A stretch of DNA of 64,000 nt, taken from positions 62,001-126,000 of the forward strand of contig NZ_JAGQCJ010000009.1 in the NCBI RefSeq assembly GCF_024346135.1, read 5' to 3'. This document shows positions 58,141 to 64,000 of this stretch, in pieces. How positions within the stretch are numbered: position 1 is the stretch's first letter; each line of letters starts with the position of its first letter. The DNA is from Cyanobium sp. CH-040. GTDB taxonomy: Bacteria; Cyanobacteriota; Cyanobacteriia; PCC-6307; Cyanobiaceae. The position numbers and the translations under genes are program-made. The notes beneath the pieces are model-generated. The model did no database searches and was not told where the DNA came from. It was given only the letters and a program-made list of their open reading frames with translations.

Positions 58141-59940
58141 TCAGAGGGCCGCCAGGCCGCGCTCCTGCAGATCGGCCAGCTGGGCGTAGAGACCGCCGGC
58201 GGCCCGCAGCTGGCGATGGCTGCCTTCTTCGATCAGGCGGCCGCGGCGCAGCACCAGGATGCGGTCGGCGGCCTCCACGGTGGCCAGGCGGTGGGCGATG
58301 ACGATGGCGGTGCGCTGCTGCAGCAGACGCTCCAGGTCGGCCTGGAGGGTGGCTTCGGTGGAGGGGTCCATGAAGGCGGTGGCCTCATCCATCACCAGCA
58401 CCGAGGGATCGCGGATCGCCACCCGCGCCACCGCCAGCAGCTGGCGCTCCCCGGAGGAGAGGTTGGCGCCGCGCTCGCGCAGTTCGGTGTCGAGCCCCTC
58501 CGGCAGCCGCGCCAGCAGCGGGCCCAGCCCCAGGTCGCGGCAGAGGCGGCGCAGCTCATCCCCGGCGATGGGGGCGTCGAGGCGCAGGTTGTCGGCCACG
58601 CTGCCGCTGAACAGGAAGGTGTCCTGCAGCACCACCCCCAGGCGGCGGCGCAGGATCGCGATCGGCAGTTCGCGGATGTCGACGCCATCGAGCAGGATCC
58701 GGCCCCGCTGGGGCTCGTAGAGCCGGCAGAGCAGCCGGATCACGGTGGTCTTGCCGGAGCCGGTGGGCCCCACCAGGGCCACGTGCTCGCCGGGGGCGAT
58801 GCGGAAGGAGAGGTCGCTGAGGATCGGCTCGTCCGGGCGGTAGGCGAAGGACACGTTCTCGAAGATCACCTCGCCGGCACTGCGGCGCTGCCCGCCGCTG
58901 CGCAGGGCCTGGGGCGAGCGCTGCGCCTCCGGCAGGTCGTCGATCTCGATCGGCTGCTCGAGCAGCTCGCCGATGCGCTCCACCGCCGTCAGGCCGCCCT
59001 GGATCTGGGTGAAGCGCTCGGCCAGCTGGCGCAGGGGATCGAACAGCCGCTGGGAGAACAGGATGAAGGTGGTGAGGGTGCCGAGGCCCAGCACACCGTT
59101 GCTCACCATGGTGCCGCCCAGGGCGAGCACCGCGGCCACCGCCACCAGGGCCACCCACTCGATGAAGGCGGAGATGGCGCTGTCGTAAAAGATCGTGCCG
59201 GTGACGGCACGGCGGTAGCGGTCGGTGGTGTCGGCGAAGCGGCGGCTGTTCACCGCCTCCCGGCGGAACATCTGCACCACCTCCAGCCCCTGCAGGTTCT
59301 CCTGCAGGTCGGCGTTGAGCTGGCTGAGCTCCTCCCGCACCCGGTAGTTGGCGCGGCGGTAGCGGCGCTGCAGCCAGAGCATGCCCAGCACCACCGGCAC
59401 CTGCGCCGCCAGCAGCAGCAGGCCGAGCCGCCACTCGATCGAGAGCATGGTGATGGCGATCACCAGCAGGGTGACCAGATCAGCCAGCACGCCCACGGCG
59501 CCGCTGCCGAACACCTCGGCCAGGGCGTCCACGTCACTGGTGAGGCGGGTGAGCAGCTTGCCCACCGGCGTGCGGTCGTGGAACCGCAGCGACAGCGCCA
59601 TGGCGTGGGCGAACAGGTCCTGGCGGATGCGGGCCGTGAGGCGCTGGCCCACCGCCTGCACGTTGTACACCTGCATGCCCTGCAGGCAGAGCCGCACCAG
59701 CACCGCCGCCAGCAGCGACAGCACCAGCAGGCGCAGGGCCGCAGGCACCGCCAGCCCCTGCAGCCAGGGCAGGGTGGGTTCGCCGCGCAGCACCGCGATC
59801 GCCTGTCCCACCAGCAGGGGCTGCACCGCCGCCGCAGCCGCCACCGGGATCAGCAGCAGCAGGGTGAGCAGCAGGCGCCGCCGGTCCCCGGCGACATAGG
59901 GCAGCAGGCGGCGCAGCCGCTGGAGATCCAGGGACGCCAT
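58141..59940 (-). CDS. ABC exporter, fused permease-ATPase half-transporter
   Basis: A 599-residue half-exporter of the MsbA/LmrA-type: six membrane helices in the first 310 residues (with [20 protein letters not shown] in the first intracellular loop), then an ATPase with Walker [10 protein letters not shown], signature LSSGERQLL, and Walker [13 protein letters not shown]. It acts as a homo- or heterodimer; the substrate (lipid, peptide or drug) cannot be read. No partner half-gene is adjacent. Its ATG end overlaps the hisG stop position by one base, so it is probably co-transcribed with hisG upstream. Confidence 0.92.
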   Translation of the reverse strand: MASLDLQRLRRLLPYVAGDRRRLLLTLLLLIPVAAAAAVQPLLVGQAIAVLRGEPTLPWLQGLAVPAALRLLVLSLLAAVLVRLCLQGMQVYNVQAVGQRLTARIRQDLFAHAMALSLRFHDRTPVGKLLTRLTSDVDALAEVFGSGAVGVLADLVTLLVIAITMLSIEWRLGLLLLAAQVPVVLGMLWLQRRYRRANYRVREELSQLNADLQENLQGLEVVQMFRREAVNSRRFADTTDRYRRAVTGTIFYDSAISAFIEWVALVAVAAVLALGGTMVSNGVLGLGTLTTFILFSQRLFDPLRQLAERFTQIQGGLTAVERIGELLEQPIEIDDLPEAQRSPQALRSGGQRRSAGEVIFENVSFAYRPDEPILSDLSFRIAPGEHVALVGPTGSGKTTVIRLLCRLYEPQRGRILLDGVDIRELPIAILRRRLGVVLQDTFLFSGSVADNLRLDAPIAGDELRRLCRDLGLGPLLARLPEGLDTELRERGANLSSGERQLLAVARVAIRDPSVLVMDEATAFMDPSTEATLQADLERLLQQRTAIVIAHRLATVEAADRILVLRRGRLIEEGSHRQLRAAGGLYAQLADLQERGLAAL

Positions 59941-60626
59941 CAGCTGGTGCTCAGCGCAGGCGCGGCCGCGGCGCGGGCGGGACTGCCGCCGCTGGCGGCC
60001 ACCCGGTCGACGATGGCCTGCAGACTGCCGTCATCGAGCCGCAGGGCCAGGGGGTGGCCCACAAGCCGGGCGGTGGAGTGGAAGAGGTCCTCGATGGCGA
60101 TCAGGCCGTTCTCCTCCAGGGTGCGCCCGGTGGCCACCAGGTCGACGATCGCCTCGCTCATGCCGGTGATCGGCCCCAGCTCCACCGAGCCGGCCAGGTG
60201 GATCAGCTCCACCGGCAGGTCGAGGGCGGCGAAGTAGGCCTCGGCGCAGCGGGTGAACTTGCTGGCGATGCGGCAGTGGGCGGGCAGGTCGGCCGCGCGG
60301 CGGTAGGGACTGCTGGCCTTCACCGCCACGCTCATGCGGCAGCCCCCGAAGCCCAGATCCACGAGCTGCGCCACCGGCAGCTGGTGTTCGCGCAGCACGT
60401 CGTAGCCCACCACGCCGAGCTGGGCCTGGCCGTAGGCCACGTACACCGGCACATCGGCATTGCGCACCAGCAGGGCCCGGGCCCGGCCGCAGACGCTGGG
60501 CACCATCAGCTGGCGGTTGCCGGGCTCGAGCACCGCCGCGAAGTCAAGGCCGGCGGCCGCGAAGCGCCGCACCGCATCCTTGAGCAGGGCCCCCTTGGCC
60601 AGGGCCACGGTGATCGGTGCGCTCAT
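59940..60626 (-). CDS. hisG: ATP phosphoribosyltransferase, short form
   Basis: First enzyme of histidine synthesis: ATP plus PRPP to phosphoribosyl-ATP. The 228-residue protein (ATG at 60626, [18 protein letters not shown]) is the short HisG form that needs HisZ as regulatory subunit; hisZ is not in the window. Family marks are [33 protein letters not shown], and [25 protein letters not shown] split across the PRPP-binding loop. The C-terminal Ala/Pro/Ser tail is variable. The longer frame extends upstream into gloB but is not coding. Confidence 0.94.
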   Translation of the reverse strand: MSAPITVALAKGALLKDAVRRFAAAGLDFAAVLEPGNRQLMVPSVCGRARALLVRNADVPVYVAYGQAQLGVVGYDVLREHQLPVAQLVDLGFGGCRMSVAVKASSPYRRAADLPAHCRIASKFTRCAEAYFAALDLPVELIHLAGSVELGPITGMSEAIVDLVATGRTLEENGLIAIEDLFHSTARLVGHPLALRLDDGSLQAIVDRVAASGGSPARAAAAPALSTS

Positions 60627-60695
60627 CACGGAACGTCGGCGGCGATCATGGAGCGGGGCCGCTGTGCGGACTGTAACGATGCGACCGCTGCGACG

Positions 60696-61481
60696 ATGCG
60701 ACCGCTGACCTTCGACGCCACCGCCGCGGCCGCTTCCGCCGGCACACCCCTCCAGGTGTGGCTGATTCCCGTGCTGCACGACAACTACGTGGTCGTGCTG
60801 CAGCGCGGGCGGCGGGCCGCGGTGGTGGATCCGGCCGTGGCCGGGCCGGTGCAGCAGGCCCTCGAGGAGCGGGGCCTGGAGCTGGAGGCGATCCTGCACA
60901 CCCACCACCACAGCGACCACATCGGCGGAGCCCCTGGGCTGCTGCGCCGCTGGCCGGGGGCGGCGGTGATCGCCGCTGCGGCCGACCGCGAGCGCATCCC
61001 CCTGCAGACCCGCGGCGTCGCCGGCGGCGATCGGCTGGAGCTGCTGGGCGAGCCGGTGGAGGTGATCGAGGTGCCCGGCCACACCCGGGCGCACATCGCC
61101 TACTGGCTGCCGGCCAGCGGCCATCTGTTCTGCGGCGACACCCTGTTCGCCGGCGGCTGCGGCCGGCTGTTCGAGGGCACACCGGAGCAGATGCACGCCT
61201 CGCTGCAGCGCCTGGCCGCGCTGCCGGAGACCACACGGGTGTGGTGCGCCCACGAATACACCGAGGCCAACCTGCGCTGGGCCGCGGCCGAGCGGCCCGG
61301 CGACCGCGAGATCCGCGATCGCCTGGCGGCGGTGGTGGAGCGGCGGCGGCGGGGCCTGCCCACGATCCCCAGCACCATCGCCAGCGAGCGGGCCACCAAC
61401 CTGTTTCTCAGAACACAGAACGGCGCTGAGCTGGCCCGACTGCGCCGCAGCAAGGATGACTGGCGCTCCCCTGCCACCTAG
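60696..61481 (+). CDS. gloB: Hydroxyacylglutathione hydrolase (glyoxalase II)
   Basis: Hydrolyses S-lactoylglutathione to lactate and glutathione in methylglyoxal detoxification. The ATG at 60696 gives 261 residues; an ATG at 60680 is out of frame. Metal ligands lie in [10 protein letters not shown] (HHHSDH at 70-75), [34 protein letters not shown] and [13 protein letters not shown], the full glyoxalase II set. The C-terminal substrate-binding end has [18 protein letters not shown]. It starts about 70 bases from hisG (divergent). Confidence 0.93.
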   Translation: MRPLTFDATAAAASAGTPLQVWLIPVLHDNYVVVLQRGRRAAVVDPAVAGPVQQALEERGLELEAILHTHHHSDHIGGAPGLLRRWPGAAVIAAAADRERIPLQTRGVAGGDRLELLGEPVEVIEVPGHTRAHIAYWLPASGHLFCGDTLFAGGCGRLFEGTPEQMHASLQRLAALPETTRVWCAHEYTEANLRWAAAERPGDREIRDRLAAVVERRRRGLPTIPSTIASERATNLFLRTQNGAELARLRRSKDDWRSPAT

Positions 61482-61484
61482 GTT
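61479..61484 (+). promoter_or_regulatory. Candidate -10 element before the SulP relic
   Basis: TAGGTT in CCACCTAGGTTCGG overlaps the gloB stop codon (TAG) and precedes the relic's ATG by 21 bases. It may be a promoter that survived gene decay; it may also be chance. Confidence 0.3.
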
Positions 61485-61505
61485 CGGGGCGCTTCGAACC
61501 GTGGC

Positions 61506-62251
61506 ATGCGTCCCAACCCTCTTCGCGGTTGGCCGTCCCTGGAGAAGCGACTGCCGGCCACGGTGGCTGCGGGAGTGACGGTCGGCAGCCTCTCCGCCCT
61601 CACCCAGATCTCCTTCGGGGCGCTCCTGTTCTCCGGCTCCCTCGCCGGCGCCCTGGCGGAAGGGGTCGGGAACACCCTGCTGGGCGGGGTGGTGATCGGC
61701 GCCGTGCAGGCGCGAGAAACCCGCAGGCTGCTGCAACGCTCCGGAATCCTGCAGGGCGATCGCAAGAGCCGCGACTGGTTCAGCGACCTGGACCTCGGCC
61801 TGGAGTTCTGCGAGAACGAGCTGCTCTCCCTGCACGCCACGGAAGACAGCCCGGAGCCGGCGGCCCTGGTGGAGCCCGGCGACCTCAGCGGCGAGGCGGA
61901 GCGCGGCGCCCTCGCCCGCCTGCTGGAGCAGTTCGAACCGGTGAGCTTCCCGGCCGGCAGCACGGTCATCGAGCAGGGCGCCGCGAATCCCCGCAGGCCG
62001 CTCCGCTGCGGCTGCGCACGATGGATCCCGGCACCTGCGTGGGGGAGATCGGCTTCTATCTGGGCACGCCCACCAGCGCTTCGGGGATCTGCGAGGAGGT
62101 GGTGAGGGCGCTGCGGCTCTCCCAGCGGCGGCTGGCGGCCCTGGAGCAGGAGGAGCCGCGGGCGGCGCTGCTGCTGCACCGCCTGGTGGCCCGCAAGCTG
62201 GCCCAGCGACTGCTCACCACCAACCAGCTGGCCACGGCGCTGGCCGGCTGA
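61506..62251 (+). pseudogene. Relic of a SulP anion transporter fused to a cyclic-nucleotide domain
   Basis: A normal SulP-cNMP protein is about 700 residues; this locus holds about 250 codons in two frames. The first frame (61506 to about 61985) keeps the N-terminal first spans, [20 protein letters not shown] and [20 protein letters not shown], then jumps to what looks like the region after [23 protein letters not shown], and the start of a cNMP barrel, [11 protein letters not shown]. The second frame (to 62251) keeps the barrel's end, [20 protein letters not shown], and the tail [18 protein letters not shown]. So most transmembrane and STAS sequence is deleted, and a second deletion of roughly 30-40 codons with a frameshift splits the barrel. 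No intact product is likely, though a short first-frame protein of 199 residues could be made. Confidence 0.78.
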
Positions 62252-62306
62252 TGTGTCCTGGGCGACAGGGACCTGCCGGCAACGGATCGCGCCCTTGCAT
62301 CGCGGC

Positions 62307-62312
62307 TACGGT
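62307..62312 (+). promoter_or_regulatory. Candidate -10 element of the partner-switch operon
   Basis: TACGGT, 31 bases upstream of the STAS gene ATG. It fits the recurring TAnnnT pattern; no -35 seen. Confidence 0.35.
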
Positions 62313-62342
62313 TCGGGCCAGTGTCCAGCCGCACCGGCTCCG

Positions 62343-62696
62343 ATGAGCACCACTTCCATCGAGCACGAGGATCTGGCCGAGGACCTGCGGCGCATCCGCC
62401 TCGCCGGTCGCCTGGACATGGTGGGCGTCGGCGAGATCGAGATGCGCTTCACATCGCTGGCGGCAAGCAAGCCGATGAAGGTGCTGGTGGATCTCACCGG
62501 TGTGTCCTTCCTCGCGTCGGTGGGCCTGCGCTGCATCATCCACAGCGCCAAGGCGCTCGAGCAGAAGGGCGGAAAGCTGGTGCTGCTGCTGGGGGACAAC
62601 ACCGTGGTGCGCGGCACCCTCGACACCGTGGGGGTTTCCGAGATCATCCCGGTGTGCCACGACGAGGCCGCCGCCATGGACGCCCTGGCCGGGTGA
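62343..62696 (+). CDS. STAS-domain anti-sigma factor antagonist
   Basis: A 117-residue SpoIIAA/RsbV-like protein from the ATG at 62343: RIRLAGRLDMVGVGEIEM, VLVDLTGVSFLASVGLRCII, then GGKLVLLLGDNTVVRGTLDT. The Ser that is phosphorylated by the partner kinase in such proteins is Ser59 (LASVGL). The start after a candidate promoter, and the GTGA overlap with the next gene, suggest an operon. In a partner switch, dephospho-STAS captures the kinase and frees its target. Confidence 0.9.
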   Translation: MSTTSIEHEDLAEDLRRIRLAGRLDMVGVGEIEMRFTSLAASKPMKVLVDLTGVSFLASVGLRCIIHSAKALEQKGGKLVLLLGDNTVVRGTLDTVGVSEIIPVCHDEAAAMDALAG

Positions 62697-63121
62697 GCTC
62701 CCTGGAGATCCGGGCCGAACCGCTGGAGATCCGGCGCGCCTCAGCCTGGCTGCAGGAGCGGGGAGAGCGCCTGGCCGTGCCGGCCGAGCAGATCGACCGG
62801 CTCGAGGTGTGCCTCAACGAGGTGCTGGCCAACCTGCTGGAGCACGGCGGCACCCCCGTGGCCCGCCAGCACATCCGGCTGCGGCTGGACGCCATCACCG
62901 CCGACGCCGGCGCCGGCGTGCGGCTCGTGATCAGCGATGCCGGCGTTCCCTTCGACCCTGTCGTGGCCAGCGACAAGCCCCTGCCGGCCAGCCTGGGTGA
63001 AGCCAGTCCGGGTGGGCTCGGCCTGCGCCTGGTGCGCGCCTACACCGATGGCATGGCCTACCGGGTGCTGGAGGACCGCAATGAACTAAGTATCGAGATG
63101 CACTGGTCACCGCGATCCTGA
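62693..63121 (+). CDS. HATPase anti-sigma-factor-like serine kinase
   Basis: A 142-residue GHKL ATPase of the RsbW/SpoIIAB kind. The GTG at 62693 overlaps the STAS stop as GTGA. N-box CLNEVLANLLEHGG, G1 box VISDAGVPFDP and G2 region GGLGLRLVRAYTDGMAY are all present, so ATP binding and kinase activity are likely. Target (sigma factor or other effector) is not in the window. The frame upstream of the GTG is a shadow. Confidence 0.9.
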   Translation: MSSLEIRAEPLEIRRASAWLQERGERLAVPAEQIDRLEVCLNEVLANLLEHGGTPVARQHIRLRLDAITADAGAGVRLVISDAGVPFDPVVASDKPLPASLGEASPGGLGLRLVRAYTDGMAYRVLEDRNELSIEMHWSPRS

Positions 63122-63138
63122 GCAGCGATCCCGCCCCG

Positions 63139-64000
63139 TTGGCCCCTTCCCCATCACCCCGGCGGGGCTACCGCTGGATTCCCCTGTTCAGCGGTGTGGA
63201 GGAGGATCTGCTCGCCCGCCGGCTCGAGCGCTGCGAGGTGCGGCGCCTCGGCGCCGGCACCGACCTGCTGCGCCCGGGCGAACCCAACGACACGATCTAC
63301 GTGCTGCTCTCCGGGGAGCTGATGGTCTACCTCAGCCCCGAAGCGCGTTCGGATCAGCGCATTCCCGTGGCGGTCGGGGAGTGCATCGGCGAGTTCTCCG
63401 CCATCGATCAGCAGCCGGTGTCGGCCCTGGTGCGCTGCGAGCGTGAGGCGGGGGTGCTCTGCCTGCAGGGGCCGTACTTCTGGAGGCATCTGGTTCCCCT
63501 CCCCGGGGTGGCCCGCAACCTGATGCGGGGGCTCACCCAGCGGGCGCGCACCGCCAACCGGCTGACGCTGGAGGCCCTGCGCGAGCGGCTGGAGCTGGAG
63601 CATCTGCGCAGGGAACTGGATCTGGCGCGGCAGATCCAGTCCGGGATGCTGCCCCTGGCCGAACCGCTGTTTCCGGAGCGGGAGGATCTGGAGGTGTGCG
63701 GCCTGGTGGAACCCGCCGCCAGCGTGGGCGGCGACCTGTTCGACGCCTTCTTCGTGGCTGATGGGCGCCTGTTCGTGTGCATCGGCGACGTGTCGGGCCA
63801 TGGCGTCAGCGCCGCCCTGCTGATGGCGCGCACGATCGGCCTGCTGCGCAGCCTGGCCATGAACGCAGGCGACCCCGCGGCGCTGCTGCAGAACCTCAAC
63901 GCCAGCCTCTGCGACGGCAACGAGACCAGCCTGTTCGTGACCCTCTTCTGCGGCTTTCTGGATCCGGCCACGGGGCGTCTCGTGTACTCCAATGCCGGCC
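63139..64000 (+). CDS. cNMP-domain PP2C (SpoIIE-type) phosphatase, 5' part
   Basis: Runs off the right edge; 287 codons are seen. A TTG at 63139 is the only usual start in frame after a stop at 63082 (a CTG at 63118 would overlap the kinase stop). Residues about 15-135 form a cyclic-nucleotide barrel (LLRPGEPNDTIYVLLSGELM, GECIGEFSAID). A coiled linker follows (LEALRERLELEHLRRELDLA), then the PP2C domain: RQIQSGMLPLAEPLFPERED, ASVGGDLFDAFF (metal Asp) and CIGDVSGHGVSAALLMARTI. It should dephosphorylate the STAS protein, with the sensor domain giving input. Confidence 0.9.
   Translation, partial: MAPSPSPRRGYRWIPLFSGVEEDLLARRLERCEVRRLGAGTDLLRPGEPNDTIYVLLSGELMVYLSPEARSDQRIPVAVGECIGEFSAIDQQPVSALVRCEREAGVLCLQGPYFWRHLVPLPGVARNLMRGLTQRARTANRLTLEALRERLELEHLRRELDLARQIQSGMLPLAEPLFPEREDLEVCGLVEPAASVGGDLFDAFFVADGRLFVCIGDVSGHGVSAALLMARTIGLLRSLAMNAGDPAALLQNLNASLCDGNETSLFVTLFCGFLDPATGRLVYSNAG

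Overview
The window is a gene-dense, very GC-rich stretch of cyanobacterial chromosome. Form IA RuBisCO inside an alpha-carboxysome (cso) operon, a light-dependent protochlorophyllide reductase, psaM, the alkane pair ADO/AAR, a ferrochelatase with a chlorophyll-binding-like tail and NDH-1 CO2-uptake genes together point to an alpha-cyanobacterium. High GC plus csoS1E and the NDH-1/ChpX module beside the carboxysome suggest the Cyanobium / Synechococcus subcluster 5.2 type rather than open-ocean Prochlorococcus. This placement is inferred from gene content; no 16S or other marker was available. No rRNA, tRNA, CRISPR array, insertion sequence or intact prophage was recognised. No gene-free stretch exceeds about 210 bases.

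Layout. 1-8.9 kb: end of a CPBP protease, an FtsL-like protein, ftsI, transaldolase with EF hands, a small cyclic-nucleotide-domain protein, then a leftward run of recombinase, cobO, pyrH, frr and a geranylgeranyl-reductase-like flavoprotein. 9-16.6 kb: hemH, an M23 peptidase, ilvB with a C-terminal zinc ribbon, small envelope proteins and ppsA. 16.6-25 kb: MscS channel, metallo-beta-lactamase-fold protein, flavoprotein, photolyase, pgeF, and an overlapping Tab2/S1-domain pair. 25-30.4 kb: creatininase-like gene, then lipid and cofactor genes (ado, aar, accA, a short-chain dehydrogenase, folE). 30.4-36.3 kb: trpF, site-2 protease, lipoate-ligase-like gene, CRR6, psaM, an FtsB/DivIC-like protein, por, and a small protein divergent from csoS1D.

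36.5-52.3 kb is the CO2-concentrating block: csoS1D, (rdgB on the other strand), csoS1, cbbL, cbbS, csoS2, csoSCA, csoS4A, csoS4B, csoS1E, a ferritin-like gene, ndhF4, ndhD4, chpX, acRAF and cbbX. It therefore holds shell, scaffold, enzyme, carbonic anhydrase, RuBisCO assembly and activation, and thylakoid CO2 hydration almost without interruption. Hairpins between cbbL/cbbS and between cbbS/csoS2 are likely to set different transcript levels for RuBisCO and shell.

52.3-64 kb: a secreted protein, dnaA, an HtrA-type lipoprotein protease, two arsenosugar-type glycosyltransferases, an acetyltransferase, an alpha/beta hydrolase, an ABC exporter, hisG (short form), a glyoxalase II, then a wrecked SulP-cNMP transporter followed by an apparently intact partner-switching cluster (STAS antagonist, HATPase anti-sigma-like kinase, cNMP-PP2C phosphatase) that runs off the window end.

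Most long antisense reading frames are GC-bias shadows. The observations most worth follow-up are the two FtsL/FtsB-like proteins, the divergent small protein next to csoS1D, the IlvB zinc ribbon, the hairpins and candidate operator in the cso operon, and the SulP relic beside the partner switch.
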